Below are positions 34,750 through 44,126 of a stretch of 64,000 nt of DNA, in pieces. Where the stretch lies: NCBI GenBank assembly GCA_027032075.1, contig JALVOC010000188.1, positions 1-64,000 of the forward strand. Reading direction: 5' to 3'. This stretch comes from Chromatiales bacterium (GTDB taxonomy: Bacteria; Pseudomonadota; Gammaproteobacteria; UBA6429; Thiohalophilaceae). The stretch's first letter is position 1. Each line of letters begins with the position of its first letter. The position numbers were made by a program, and so were the translations under genes. The notes under the pieces were generated by a model. The model searched no databases. It was given only the letters and a program-made list of their open reading frames with translations, and was not told the origin of the DNA.

Positions 34750-36633
34750 TTATTTTTCCTCACCGGCGAATTCTTCCACCTTGTGACCGGCGAGCGCTTT
34801 CCTGATGCTGCTATCCATGCGCCGGGCAACAAAGTCACTCGCGGTTTTATCCAGCTCTTCAATGGCAGCCTTGATCGCAAGATGATCCTTGCCATCACGT
34901 TTGACCTGTAAGCGGCTTGCGGCACGTTCGATTTGGGTGCGTTCCGCTTCGCTCAAGAGCGCGCGATCCTGCGCCAGCGCCACCGCCAGCGCCTCCAGCA
35001 CACGATCCGCTTCTACCTGCTGTTCGAGCAGTTTGCGTGCCGCCACATCATCTTCGGCATGTTCGATGGAATCCCGCAGCATGGTTTCGATTTCAGAATC
35101 GGTCAGACCATAGGAGGGTTTTACCTCGATACCACTTTGCACGCCGGTGGTCTCTTCCCTGGCGGTTACCGACAACAAACCATCCGCATCAACCTGGAAA
35201 CTGACCCTGATCCTTGCCGCCCCGGCGACCATGGCAGGAATGCCATGCAGGGTGAAACGCCCCAGGGAACGGCAGTCACTCACCAGTTCACGCTCACCCT
35301 GCAGCACATGAATCGTCATGGCGGTCTGCCCGTCTTTAAAGGTGGTGAAATCCTGCGCTCTGGCCACCGGTATGGTGGTGTTGCGCGGAATGATTTTTTC
35401 CACCAGGCCACCCATGGTCTCCAGTCCCAGCGACAGCGGAATCACGTCCAGCAGCAGCATCTCGTCGTCCGGTTTGTTTCCAGCGAGCACATCCGCCTGA
35501 ATCGCCGCACCAATGGCCACCACGGTGTCGGGATTGATATCGACCAGCGGCTCCTGCTTGAACGCTTCGCCCACCTTTTCGCGCACCCGGGGCACGCGGG
35601 TGGAACCGCCGACCATGACCACCGCCTGCACCTCATCGGCACTGATGCCGGCATCGCGCAGGGCACGGCGGCAGGGCAACAACGTTTTCTGGATCAGCGG
35701 ATCGATGAGCTGGTGCATACGCTCGCGATCGAGTTCGCCTTGCCAGACGGAACCGTCCTCCAATTCGATTTTCAGGGTGGTGCGTTCAGCCTCGGTCAAG
35801 GCCTCTTTTGCCGCACACGCCTCGTGCATCAGACGCCGCAACTGATGGTGATCGGCATCATCGTTGATGCCGGCCTGTTGCATGATCCAGGTGGCAATGG
35901 CCCGATCAAAATCATCGCCACCGAGCGCGCTGTCACCCGCGGTGGCCAGCACTTCGAACACCCCCTTGTTGAGGCGCAGGATGGAGATGTCAAAGGTACC
36001 ACCCCCCAGATCATAGACGGCGATGATCCCTTCGGCCGACTTGTCGAGGCCGTAGGCCACTGCCGCGGCCGTAGGCTCGTTCAACAAACGAAAGACGTTC
36101 AACCCGGCCAGTTTGGCAGCATCCTTGGTGGCCTGGCGTTGTGCATCGTCAAAATAGGCGGGAACGGTGATCACCACCCCGGCCAGTTCGCCCCCCAGAC
36201 TTTTCTCGGCACGCTGTTTGAGTACCTTGAGGATCTCACTTGAGACCTCTACCGGGGTGACATCGCCCATGGCGGTATGAAAACGCGGCACGTTCGAATC
36301 GGTATCGGCAAATTCATAGGCGTGGCGGTTGGTGAGGTTCTTGATGTCCTGCAAACCCCGGCCCATATAACGTTTGACCGAACTGATGGTGTTGAGGGGA
36401 TCCTCCGTTGCCGCGCGCCGCGCTTCTTCGCCGACGAGCGGTGGCTGATCCGCCTGATAACGCACCACCGAGGGTAAAAGATGGCGCTGCTGTTCATCGG
36501 GCAGGGTATCGGCTTTGCCGCTGCGCACCGTTGCCACCAACGAGTTGGTGGTACCCAGATCGATCCCCACCGCCAGCCGGTGTTCATGCGGGCGGGTGGA
36601 TTGCCCCGGTTCGCTGATCTGTAACAGTGCCAT
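34750..36633 (-). CDS. hscA: HscA, Hsp70-type chaperone for Fe-S transfer
   Basis: DnaK-like ATPase that with HscB releases the cluster from IscU. The N-terminal ATPase domain begins [12 protein letters not shown] and contains [13 protein letters not shown] and [11 protein letters not shown]. The beta-sandwich substrate domain (about residues 400-510) and helical lid follow. The 627 residues compare with 616 in E. coli. The order hscB-hscA-fdx is conserved; the gap to hscB is 53 bases. Confidence 0.97.
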   Translation of the reverse strand: MALLQISEPGQSTRPHEHRLAVGIDLGTTNSLVATVRSGKADTLPDEQQRHLLPSVVRYQADQPPLVGEEARRAATEDPLNTISSVKRYMGRGLQDIKNLTNRHAYEFADTDSNVPRFHTAMGDVTPVEVSSEILKVLKQRAEKSLGGELAGVVITVPAYFDDAQRQATKDAAKLAGLNVFRLLNEPTAAAVAYGLDKSAEGIIAVYDLGGGTFDISILRLNKGVFEVLATAGDSALGGDDFDRAIATWIMQQAGINDDADHHQLRRLMHEACAAKEALTEAERTTLKIELEDGSVWQGELDRERMHQLIDPLIQKTLLPCRRALRDAGISADEVQAVVMVGGSTRVPRVREKVGEAFKQEPLVDINPDTVVAIGAAIQADVLAGNKPDDEMLLLDVIPLSLGLETMGGLVEKIIPRNTTIPVARAQDFTTFKDGQTAMTIHVLQGERELVSDCRSLGRFTLHGIPAMVAGAARIRVSFQVDADGLLSVTAREETTGVQSGIEVKPSYGLTDSEIETMLRDSIEHAEDDVAARKLLEQQVEADRVLEALAVALAQDRALLSEAERTQIERAASRLQVKRDGKDHLAIKAAIEELDKTASDFVARRMDSSIRKALAGHKVEEFAGEEK

Positions 36634-36686
36634 CTTTATGTGTTTCGCTTTTGAATGGTGATGGTTAACAATAAACAGCTGCCAGC

Positions 36687-37229
36687 CTACAAGGCATCAA
36701 CCAGTTGTTCCTCAATTTCCTCGGCCTGCTGCTGTAAACGTGAAAAAAACTGCATTTTCTGTACGACTTGTCTGGTTTCAAGGTGATCGACCTCATCCTT
36801 TGCTGCAAACCGTTTTTGCAGTTCGGCAATCAACCCGGCCTGACTTTCCCTGATCGACTGCATGATGCCGCTAAGCGCATCCAGAGGATCAGCCGCTGTT
36901 TGCACCTCGGCCAGGGCTTCGCGCAACTCGATCTGTTGCATTAAAAATTCCGCATCCTGGTGCGTCTCTTTTTCCGCATCGATATCAAAACCCTTGAGCT
37001 GCAACAGGTAACGCGCACGCTGTAACGGCGACTTCAATGTCTGAAACGCTTCGTTGACCTGTGCCGCCCGCTGCACCGCCAGGCGGTGCTCCTGATCCGG
37101 GGCATTGGCATAACGATCCGGATGCAGGTTGCGTTGCAACTCCCGATAGCGTTCGCTCAACTGCTGCTGATCGATATCAAAGTCAACGGGAAATCCGAAC
37201 AGTTCGAAATGGTTCTGCGTGAGTGTCAT
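36687..37229 (-). CDS. hscB: HscB, J-domain co-chaperone
   Basis: Co-chaperone that delivers IscU to HscA and stimulates its ATPase. The N-terminal J domain has the HPD motif in NLHPDRYAN (HPD near residue 36), preceded by [13 protein letters not shown]. The C-terminal three-helix domain binds IscU. The 180 residues are usual (E. coli 171). It is 75 bases downstream of iscA in the isc operon. Confidence 0.97.
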   Translation of the reverse strand: MTLTQNHFELFGFPVDFDIDQQQLSERYRELQRNLHPDRYANAPDQEHRLAVQRAAQVNEAFQTLKSPLQRARYLLQLKGFDIDAEKETHQDAEFLMQQIELREALAEVQTAADPLDALSGIMQSIRESQAGLIAELQKRFAAKDEVDHLETRQVVQKMQFFSRLQQQAEEIEEQLVDAL

Positions 37230-37304
37230 GCTGCCGAATTCAGTTAGAGTGTATTGCGAGCAAGTCGCCGGATCGCCGGGTAAGGCGGCTTCGTTGTTTC
37301 CGGA

Positions 37305-37628
37305 TCAAACAGTAAAACTCTCGCCACAACCGCAGGTGTCTTTCACGTTCGGATTATTGAATTTAAATCCTTCATTCAACCCTTCCTTGGCGAAATCCAG
37401 CTCGGTACCATCCAGGTACAATAAACTTTTGGGATCGACGATAATCTTCACACCTTGTGATTCGAATACCTTGTCGTCCTCTTCAATCACATCGACAAAT
37501 TCCAGCAGATAAGCCATGCCGGAACAACCGGTGGTTTTCACTCCAAGGCGCAAGCCCTCGCCTTTTCCCCGATTGGCAAGAAATTGTTTAACACGATCGG
37601 CCGCGGCTTCAGTTAACGTAATGGACAT
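37305..37628 (-). CDS. iscA: IscA, A-type Fe-S carrier
   Basis: Carrier of iron or Fe-S clusters. The 107 residues carry the three conserved cysteines, one in [14 protein letters not shown] and two in the C-terminal CGCGESF. It begins [17 protein letters not shown], as E. coli IscA does. It lies 37 bases downstream of iscU. Confidence 0.97.
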   Translation of the reverse strand: MSITLTEAAADRVKQFLANRGKGEGLRLGVKTTGCSGMAYLLEFVDVIEEDDKVFESQGVKIIVDPKSLLYLDGTELDFAKEGLNEGFKFNNPNVKDTCGCGESFTV

Positions 37629-37665
37629 GCTGTTACCCTGTTTTTTTCAGACACCTGCGGGAAAA

Positions 37666-38049
37666 TTACTTGCCTTGCTTTTCCTTGTAGTTTTCAATCG
37701 CCGCCTTGATGGCGTCCTCAGCCAATACCGAACAATGGATCTTCACCGGAGGCAACTCCAGTTCCTCGGCGATTTCACTGTTCTTGATTGCGGCTGCCTC
37801 ATCCAGGGACTTGCCTTTCACCCATTCGGTCAGGAGGGAGCTGGAAGCGATTGCTGAACCGCAACCATAAGTTTTGAATTTGGCATCTTCGATAACACCG
37901 TCATCACTTACCTTGATCTGCAGACGCATGACATCACCACATGCCGGTGCACCAACCATTCCCGTGCCGACGTTTGCCTCATCCTTGTCCATGGTGCCAA
38001 CGTTACGCGGGTTTTCATAATGGTCGATCACTTTATCACTGTATGCCAT
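37666..38049 (-). CDS. iscU: IscU, Fe-S cluster scaffold
   Basis: Scaffold on which IscS-derived sulfur and iron are assembled. The 127 residues contain the three ligand Cys (GAPACGDVM, YGCGSAIASSS, KIHCSVLAEDAI) and the substrate Asp next to the first. The HscA recognition motif LPPVK is present (EELELPPVKIHC). It is 74 bases downstream of iscS. Confidence 0.98.
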   Translation of the reverse strand: MAYSDKVIDHYENPRNVGTMDKDEANVGTGMVGAPACGDVMRLQIKVSDDGVIEDAKFKTYGCGSAIASSSLLTEWVKGKSLDEAAAIKNSEIAEELELPPVKIHCSVLAEDAIKAAIENYKEKQGK

Positions 38050-38123
38050 GATTCTTACCTCGCTAAAAAATAAAATATTTCGTTCGACTTCAAACCATCA
38101 ACAAGCCAATCACAGAAACTCTA

Positions 38124-39338
38124 CTAATGGGCAGTCCACTCGATGGACTCAAGATCGACTCCATCTTTGTACATTTCCCACAAGGGTGAGAGTTCACGCA
38201 ATTTGCCGATATTCTGGTGGATCTGTTCAATCGCAAAGTCAATCTCTTCCTCGGTGGTAAAACGACCAATGGTAAAGCGAATTGAACTGTGTGCAAGTTC
38301 GTCACTGCGGCCGAGCGCGCGCAACACATAGGACGGCTCCAGGCTGGCTGAGGTACAGGCAGAACCGGAAGAGACTGCCAGATCTTTCAGCGCCATCATC
38401 AGTGACTCCCCTTCCACAAAATTGAAACTGACATTCAGATTATGCGGGATCCGCTGTTCCAGGTCACCATTGATGTATATCTCTTCGATATCCTTCAGGC
38501 CGTCCAGCAGGCGATCGCGCAACATGCGGATACGCTCATTATCCGCCGCCATTTCTTCCCTGGCCAGATGGAAAGCTTCGCCCATGCCGACAATCTGGTG
38601 GGTCGCCAGGGTGCCGGAACGCATACCGCGTTCATGGCCACCGCCGTGCATCTGTGCTTCCAGACGCACCCGCGGCTTGCGGCGAACGAACAAGGCACCG
38701 ATGCCTTTCGGGCCGTATACCTTGTGTGCAGAAAAAGACATCAGATCAACCTTGAGATCCTGCAGATCGATCGGCAGTTTGCCGGCACTCTGCGCGGCAT
38801 CCACATGAAACAATATCTTGCGTTCACGGGTGATTTCGCCAATCGCCTTGATGTCCTGAATGACACCAATCTCGTTGTTTACGTGCATAATGGAAACCAG
38901 GATGGTGTCATCACGCATCGCCGCCTTGAGTTTTTCGAGATCGATAAGGCCGTTGGCTTCCGGCTCGAGGTAGGTCACCTCGAAACCTTCCCGTTCCAGG
39001 TGACGGCAGGTATCCAGTACGGCTTTGTGCTCGGTCTTGCAGGTGATGATGTGTTTGCCCTTCTTCTTGTAGAAGTGGGCGACACCCTTGATAGCCAGAT
39101 TGTCTGACTCGGTGGCACCTGAGGTAAAAACGATTTCCTTGGGATCCGCATTGACGAGTTCGGCCACCTGCTTGCGGGCCTGTTCGACCAGTTTGTCTGC
39201 TTCCCAGCCGTATTGGTGAGAACGGGAAGCGGGGTTACCGAAACTACCGTCCAGCGTCAGACAGTCACACATTTTTTTAGCCACCCGGGGATCCACGGGT
39301 GTGGTAGCGGAATAATCAAGATAGATGGGGGTCTTCAT
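38124..39338 (-). CDS. iscS: Cysteine desulfurase IscS
   Basis: PLP enzyme that provides sulfur for Fe-S clusters, thiamine, molybdopterin and tRNA thiolation. The PLP lysine is in [13 protein letters not shown] and the persulfide Cys in [13 protein letters not shown]. The start [16 protein letters not shown] at 39338 gives 404 residues, equal to E. coli IscS. An extension of 11 codons upstream is not family-like. It follows iscR by 120 bases, where a secondary control site could lie, though none was identified. Confidence 0.98.
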   Translation of the reverse strand: MKTPIYLDYSATTPVDPRVAKKMCDCLTLDGSFGNPASRSHQYGWEADKLVEQARKQVAELVNADPKEIVFTSGATESDNLAIKGVAHFYKKKGKHIITCKTEHKAVLDTCRHLEREGFEVTYLEPEANGLIDLEKLKAAMRDDTILVSIMHVNNEIGVIQDIKAIGEITRERKILFHVDAAQSAGKLPIDLQDLKVDLMSFSAHKVYGPKGIGALFVRRKPRVRLEAQMHGGGHERGMRSGTLATHQIVGMGEAFHLAREEMAADNERIRMLRDRLLDGLKDIEEIYINGDLEQRIPHNLNVSFNFVEGESLMMALKDLAVSSGSACTSASLEPSYVLRALGRSDELAHSSIRFTIGRFTTEEEIDFAIEQIHQNIGKLRELSPLWEMYKDGVDLESIEWTAH

Positions 39339-39458
39339 TCGTTCACCGTCAATTTCTGGGGACAGCCGCAATCCCTGCCCTGCACCCCGGAATTACCAGA
39401 CTTAACATCGCAGGCATCCCGCCTGGTAACACCAGACCTTACCCAAGCCGATTTTGAC

Positions 39459-39941
39459 TCAGGCGTTCTCTACGTTAGGCATCTGGATATCATCAACCTG
39501 CGTCTGGTCGCGCTCCTGGCGCGCGGCCACCTTCTGCACACCCTGGCGTTCCACCAACTGCCCAAGGCTGATCCCCATCAGGAATGAGTGGATCTGCCGG
39601 CTGAGCTCTGTCCATAACTCATGAGTCAGACACTGTTGCTCATCCTGGCAATTGGACAATCCGCCACAGCGGGTGGTTTCAACCTTCTCGTCCACAGCTG
39701 TGATGACATCCGCCACAGCGATCTCATCCGCCGGACGGCTCAAACGGTAGCCTCCCCCCGGACCCCGGGTGCTGTCCACCAGCCCCTGCTTGCGGAGCTT
39801 GGAAAACAGCTGTTCCAGGTAGGAAAGGGAAATGCCCTGCCGCTGGGAAATATCCGCCAGAGTGATGGGACCTTCTGCGTAATGCAAAGCCAAATCAAGC
39901 ATTGCGGTAACAGCGTAACGACCTTTTGTTGTCAGTCTCAT
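39459..39941 (-). CDS. iscR: IscR, Rrf2-family Fe-S regulator
   Basis: [2Fe-2S]-sensing repressor of the isc operon. The 160 residues contain a winged helix ([50 protein letters not shown]) and the cluster ligands in [20 protein letters not shown] (three Cys plus His). The ATG at 39941 is chosen over one four codons upstream by alignment with the family. It is first in iscRSUA-hscBA-fdx-iscX, so autoregulation is expected through the site just upstream. Confidence 0.97.
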   Translation of the reverse strand: MRLTTKGRYAVTAMLDLALHYAEGPITLADISQRQGISLSYLEQLFSKLRKQGLVDSTRGPGGGYRLSRPADEIAVADVITAVDEKVETTRCGGLSNCQDEQQCLTHELWTELSRQIHSFLMGISLGQLVERQGVQKVAARQERDQTQVDDIQMPNVENA

Positions 39942-39988
39942 TGCAATATCCAAGTAACATTAGTAAAATATGAAATACGAATACAGTA

Positions 39989-40021
39989 AAGATAACAAGA
40001 CCAAGCATTTTAGTCAACTAT
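39989..40021 (-). promoter_or_regulatory. isc promoter overlapped by a putative IscR type 1 site
   Basis: On the minus strand TTGACT (40017-40012), a 17-base spacer and TATCTT (39994-39989) form the promoter. The -35 lies within ATAGTTGACTA (40021-40011), a full match to the left half of the IscR type 1 motif. The right half (GCTTGGTCTT) is only partly conserved. A leader of about 40 nt reaches iscR. Confidence 0.65.
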
Positions 40022-40038
40022 TTTTTGTATTCGTAACC

Positions 40039-40869
40039 TTATTTAACAGAATCCTCTTCTTCAGCCTCCTTCGTTCCGGTTTCTGCGGTGTTTTCACCCA
40101 GCTTGTCCGGATCCTGCGATGCCGAGATCTCACACACCCCCAGGTCCGGCAATTTTACCACATCCAGCTCCATACCCAATGCTTTCAACGACTTACACAT
40201 GTTCTGCATTTGCTGATCCATCGCATGGATATGGTCCAGCATGCAATCGATGGCATTGGCGACCGGATCCGGCATGTCCTGGGTGGTACCGTAGGCATCA
40301 AAGCCGATCTTTTCAGCAAACGCCTTGCGCCGCGCATGTTTCTCCCCCTCTTCTGCCCGCTTGGCCACAATCCGCCCCGGGATGCCGACGACGGTGGCGC
40401 CCGCCGGGACTTTTTTCACCACGACGGCATTCGAGCCGATGCGCACGCCGTCACCAAGGGTGATGGGTCCCAGAACCTTGGCGCCGGCCCCGACAACGAC
40501 ATCATTACCCAGCGTGGGATGACGCTTGCCCTTCTGCCAGGAGGTCCCGCCAAGGGTCACACCGTGATACAGGGTGCAATCGTCCCCGATTTCCGCCGTC
40601 TCACCGATCACCACGCCCATGCCGTGATCGATAAAAAACCGCCGTCCAATTGTCGCCGCAGGGTGGATCTCGATGCCTGTCAACCACCGGCCAAAATGGG
40701 ACAGGAATCTGGCCAGCCACTTCAAGCCCCACTTCCACAGTCTGTGATTGAGGCGGTGCAGCATCAGTGCGTGCAGTCCCGGATAGGCGGTCAACACTTC
40801 AAAACTGTTGCGCGCAGCCGGATCACGCTCAAATACACACTGGATGTCTTCTTTAATTCGGGCAAACAT
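40039..40869 (-). CDS. cysE: Serine O-acetyltransferase
   Basis: Makes O-acetylserine from serine and acetyl-CoA, the first step of cysteine synthesis. The N-terminal helical domain is followed by the left-handed beta-helix of hexapeptide repeats ([21 protein letters not shown] in part; [34 protein letters not shown]). The 276-residue protein has a C-terminal acidic tail ([11 protein letters not shown]) beyond the helix. Its place directly before iscR links cysteine supply to IscS, an arrangement seen in many relatives. Confidence 0.96.
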   Translation of the reverse strand: MFARIKEDIQCVFERDPAARNSFEVLTAYPGLHALMLHRLNHRLWKWGLKWLARFLSHFGRWLTGIEIHPAATIGRRFFIDHGMGVVIGETAEIGDDCTLYHGVTLGGTSWQKGKRHPTLGNDVVVGAGAKVLGPITLGDGVRIGSNAVVVKKVPAGATVVGIPGRIVAKRAEEGEKHARRKAFAEKIGFDAYGTTQDMPDPVANAIDCMLDHIHAMDQQMQNMCKSLKALGMELDVVKLPDLGVCEISASQDPDKLGENTAETGTKEAEEEDSVK

Positions 40870-40927
40870 GGCCTTGTCTTTACATCAGAGGGGCGCTAAT
40901 TAGATTCCGCTTGAGCATCACTGTCAA

Positions 40928-41677
40928 CTAATCCCGGGTTTTTTTCTTTCCGCCATTTTGCGCGGCCGTGAGGATACCACGAAGAATATTGACCTCCATT
41001 TGATCCAGGCCAGTCCGATTGAACATTCTCCGTAGCCGCCGCATCAGCTGGCGCGGATTTTGGGGGTCGAGGAAGCCCAGAGCTGTCAGCGTTTCCTCAA
41101 AATGGGCGTACAGGCCGTCCAGTTCACCGGCCGTGGCCAGGGGGTGTTCAGGCTGTTGAGCGAGCTGCGGTGAATCGCCCTGCGCCAGCACCGCCATGCG
41201 CAGCTCATACACCAGAACCTGGGTGGCCGCAGCCAGATTCAGGGAAGTATATTCCGGGTTTGAGGGAATATGCACCAGGTAGTGGCAGTGCTCCAGCTCG
41301 GCGTTGCTCAGCCCCGATCTCTCCCGCCCCATCACCAGGGCCACCTTGCCACTGGCCGCCACACTGAGCATGCGCGCCGCACAGGCCCTGGGGTCCAGCA
41401 CCGGCCAGGGGATGGTGCGCAAGCGTGCACTGGCGCCGACCACCAGGGCGCAATCCGCGATGGCAGCCTCCAGCGTATCGACCACTGTCGCCGCAGCGAG
41501 TAAATCATCTGCGCCGGATGCCCTCGCAGTTGCCTCCGCCGCGGGAAACTCGTGTGGTTCCACCAGGTAGAGGCTGGATACCCCCATATTTTTCATCGCC
41601 CGCGCCACCGCACCGATATTGCCGGGGTGGCTGGTATTGATCAGCACCACCCGGACCTGTGAAAGCAACTCGTTCAT
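40928..41677 (-). CDS. trmJ: TrmJ, tRNA (Cm32/Um32) methyltransferase
   Basis: SpoU/SPOUT-family enzyme that methylates the 2'-OH of residue 32 in tRNA. The knotted SAM-binding motifs are seen in VVLINTSHPGNIGAVARAMK, KVALVMGRERSGLSNAEL and SLNLAAATQVLVYELRM. The C-terminal extension (about residues 165-249) is typical of TrmJ. It is divergent from suhB and upstream of cysE, as in many Gammaproteobacteria. Confidence 0.95.
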   Translation of the reverse strand: MNELLSQVRVVLINTSHPGNIGAVARAMKNMGVSSLYLVEPHEFPAAEATARASGADDLLAAATVVDTLEAAIADCALVVGASARLRTIPWPVLDPRACAARMLSVAASGKVALVMGRERSGLSNAELEHCHYLVHIPSNPEYTSLNLAAATQVLVYELRMAVLAQGDSPQLAQQPEHPLATAGELDGLYAHFEETLTALGFLDPQNPRQLMRRLRRMFNRTGLDQMEVNILRGILTAAQNGGKKKTRD

Positions 41678-41743
41678 GCAAACAGCCTGATCAAAATATT
41701 CATTGTAACGCAGAATCAGTCTCCGCCGCTGCTCACGATACTT

Positions 41744-41773
41744 GCTGACGCCACCATGCTCTGCTGCTAGAAT
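41744..41773 (+). promoter_or_regulatory. Candidate promoter of suhB
   Basis: TAGAAT (41768-41773) is preceded at 18 bases by CTGACG (41744-41749), which matches four of six -35 positions. It is 64 bases before the suhB start in the trmJ-suhB divergent region. Confidence 0.4.
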
Positions 41774-41824
41774 AGCGTTCGTTTATGGCGAGTCCGCCAC
41801 AGGTTCTTTCAACAACCGGATCTC

Positions 41825-41839
41825 AAGGAATACCCCGTG
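41825..41839 (+). promoter_or_regulatory. Ribosome-binding site fixing the GTG start of suhB
   Basis: AAGGA (41825-41829) is seven bases before GTG (41837), which makes GTG rather than the in-frame ATG at 41846 the start and preserves the conserved N-terminus MHPMLN. Confidence 0.75.
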
Positions 41840-42640
41840 CACCCGATGCTGAATATCGCGGTCCGTGCTGCGCGTAGTGCAGGCAATATTATTGCGCGTT
41901 ACGCTGACCAGGTGGATACGCTGACGATTACCAACAAGGCACCCAATGACTTTGTCAGTAGTGTGGACAAGCATGCCGAGCAGGCAATCATCAATACGAT
42001 TCTAAAGGCGTATCCCGATCACGCGATTCTGGCGGAAGAAAGCGGCCAGCACGAGGGAAATGAGTATGAGTGGATCATCGACCCCCTGGATGGCACCACC
42101 AATTTTCTCTACGGTTTTCCCCAGTTTGCGGTTTCCATCGCGCTGAGGCACAAGGGGCGCCTGGATCAGGCGGTTGTCTATGATCCGCTTCGTGATGAAT
42201 TGTTCACCGCCAGCCGCGGCGGCGGCGCCCAGCTCAACGGCCGGCGCCTGCGGGTCACCAACCGCAAAGGACTCCACGGCGCCTTGCTCGGTACCGGCAT
42301 CCCCTTTCGCGACTCACAGATGAAGTGGATGGATGCCTATTTCGAGATGATGAAAGCCCTGATCCCGGGCAGCGCCGGCATCCGCCGGGCGGGTTCGGCC
42401 GCACTGGATCTGGCTTACGTGGCAGCCGGCAGGCTGGACGGATTCTGGGAACTGGACCTGCACGTGTGGGATATCGCTGCCGGGGTCCTGCTCATCGAAG
42501 AGGCTGGCGGCCTCGTCAGCGGCCTGCAAGGCAAGCCGGATCACCTGGAAACGGGGCACGTGATCGCCGCCAATCCGCGGGTGTTCAAAGCCATGCTGCA
42601 GACCATCCAGCCCCACATTCCCGCCGATCTGAAACGCTGA
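41837..42640 (+). CDS. suhB: Inositol-1-monophosphatase family protein SuhB
   Basis: Mg-dependent inositol monophosphatase fold. In E. coli SuhB also acts in rRNA antitermination and maturation. The 267 residues have the metal site motifs ILAEESG, WIIDPLDGTTNFLYGFP and LHVWDIAAGVLLIEEAGG. The N-terminus MHPMLNIAVRAARSAG is nearly that of E. coli SuhB. The start codon is GTG. It is divergent from trmJ. Confidence 0.97.
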   Translation: MHPMLNIAVRAARSAGNIIARYADQVDTLTITNKAPNDFVSSVDKHAEQAIINTILKAYPDHAILAEESGQHEGNEYEWIIDPLDGTTNFLYGFPQFAVSIALRHKGRLDQAVVYDPLRDELFTASRGGGAQLNGRRLRVTNRKGLHGALLGTGIPFRDSQMKWMDAYFEMMKALIPGSAGIRRAGSAALDLAYVAAGRLDGFWELDLHVWDIAAGVLLIEEAGGLVSGLQGKPDHLETGHVIAANPRVFKAMLQTIQPHIPADLKR

Positions 42641-42759
42641 TATCACGAAAACCTGCCGGCAAAACGGCAAAAAGTTGCCTCCCTGCCCTACAAAATGGTG
42701 CAGGCTGTCCGCTATGGGTCACAGAAGCCCTGTTTATGACAAACCCGTAGTTAGGTGTG

Positions 42760-43035
42760 ATGAAGCGGAACAAAAACATAACCGATCCCGAATTACGCAG
42801 CCTGAAAGCGCTGGAAATGACCATGTGTGATGTTCTGGAAGGGTTGCAGGACGCCTCCTGCCAGCTCAGCTTTCAGCCGCGGATGGATGATCTGGAGGTG
42901 CTCTCGATCGAGGCTCCCCCGGAGTTACCACACCAGCCGGGTAAACAGGTCGCCAGTGTTCACTCCATCCCGATGCAACGCAGTTCCGATGTGTTGCAAT
43001 TCCTGCTCATGCGGGAAACCCGCCTGGCAAGCTGA
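42760..43035 (+). CDS. Small hypothetical protein
   Basis: A 91-residue product that I do not recognise. It is soluble, acidic in the middle, without signal peptide or membrane segment; visible features are ELRSLKALEMTMCDVLEGL (helical) and a Pro-rich PPELPHQPGKQ. AGGT lies only three bases before the ATG and a GTG overlaps just upstream, so initiation is doubtful. Codon use looks like that of neighbouring genes. It lies alone between suhB and the convergent secF; the 130 bases after it contain only a weak AACCCG/CGGGTT hairpin. It may be real or chance. Confidence 0.4.
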   Translation: MKRNKNITDPELRSLKALEMTMCDVLEGLQDASCQLSFQPRMDDLEVLSIEAPPELPHQPGKQVASVHSIPMQRSSDVLQFLLMRETRLAS

Positions 43036-43166
43036 TCCTTGCCTGTCACGGACTCACTTCTCCCCGTCTGTCTCGACGATGTTGCAGAACCCGGACACGG
43101 CCGCTGCCCGTTTTCAGGATGTATAACCCGGGTAACGGGTTCGGCATCGGGGCAGAAGAGGCGCGC

Positions 43167-44105
43167 TTAACTTATTTCCTGCTGATCCGCACCTTCTTTC
43201 TGCACCGGCATCAGGCTTTCGCGCGTGATTTTAAGTGCAAGCGCCGCCGTGCTGGCGACATAGATGGAGGAATAGGTACCCACCCCGATACCGATGATCA
43301 GAGCGAGGGAAAAGGAGTGAATGAGTTCCCCTCCCATAAAGAACATCGCCAGCACCACCCACAAAGTGGTTATCGAGGTCATCATGGTGCGTGAGAGTGT
43401 CTGGTTAAGTGAGGTGTTGATGATACTGATGGGGGTGCCCTTGCGTATGCGACGGAAATTTTCCCGAATGCGATCGAACACCACAATGGTATCGTTCAGG
43501 GAATAACCGATAACCGCCAGCACCGCTGCCAACACAGTGAGGTCGAACTCCCACTGGAAGAAGGAGAAAAAGCCAAGCGTGATAATAACGTCATGGATCA
43601 GGGCTATAATCGAACCCACGGCAAAACGGTATTCAAACCGCGCCATGACGTAAACAAGGATAAAGCCCATCGCGATGATCATTGCCAGGCCGCCGTCATC
43701 GCGAAGTTCATCCCCCACCTGTGGGCCGACAAACTCCTGGCGACGCATTTCGACCTTGCCGTCTGCCGCCTTCTGCAGGGCTGTGAGCACCTGATCGCCT
43801 AGTGACTCGCCGGCTTTCGCCTGCTGCGGTGCCAGGCGCACAAGTATGTCCTTGGAGGTACCAAAGTGCTGTACCACGGCATCACCAAAACCGGCCTGGT
43901 GCAATGTTTTACGCACGTTATTCAAATCCACCGGCACCTCATAACCCACTTCGAGCAGTGTGCCACCGGTAAAATCCAGCCCGAAATTGAGCCCACGCAC
44001 GACGAGCGATCCGATCGAGGCAAGAACCAGGATAAGGGAAAAGGCAATGGCAAACTTGCGTTTGCCCATAAAATCGAATTTCGGGGTTTGCTTGAATATC
44101 TGCAT
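43167..44105 (-). CDS. secF: SecF, protein translocase subunit
   Basis: Inner-membrane RND-type partner of SecD that uses the proton gradient to assist Sec translocation. The 312 residues contain six membrane helices, the periplasmic P1 segment after helix 1, FGLDFTGGTLLEVGY, and GYSLNDTIVVFDRIREN in the membrane domain. It follows secD by 21 bases and is the last gene of queA-tgt-yajC-secD-secF. Confidence 0.97.
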   Translation of the reverse strand: MQIFKQTPKFDFMGKRKFAIAFSLILVLASIGSLVVRGLNFGLDFTGGTLLEVGYEVPVDLNNVRKTLHQAGFGDAVVQHFGTSKDILVRLAPQQAKAGESLGDQVLTALQKAADGKVEMRRQEFVGPQVGDELRDDGGLAMIIAMGFILVYVMARFEYRFAVGSIIALIHDVIITLGFFSFFQWEFDLTVLAAVLAVIGYSLNDTIVVFDRIRENFRRIRKGTPISIINTSLNQTLSRTMMTSITTLWVVLAMFFMGGELIHSFSLALIIGIGVGTYSSIYVASTAALALKITRESLMPVQKEGADQQEIS

Positions 44106-44126
44106 GGTTGAATTTCAGCTTTATGA

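Noticed and set aside
34933-36243. A 436-codon open frame on the plus strand opposite hscA
   Set aside because: Antisense shadow of hscA; His/Gly/Gln-rich composition typical of reverse-strand reading and no ribosome-binding site.
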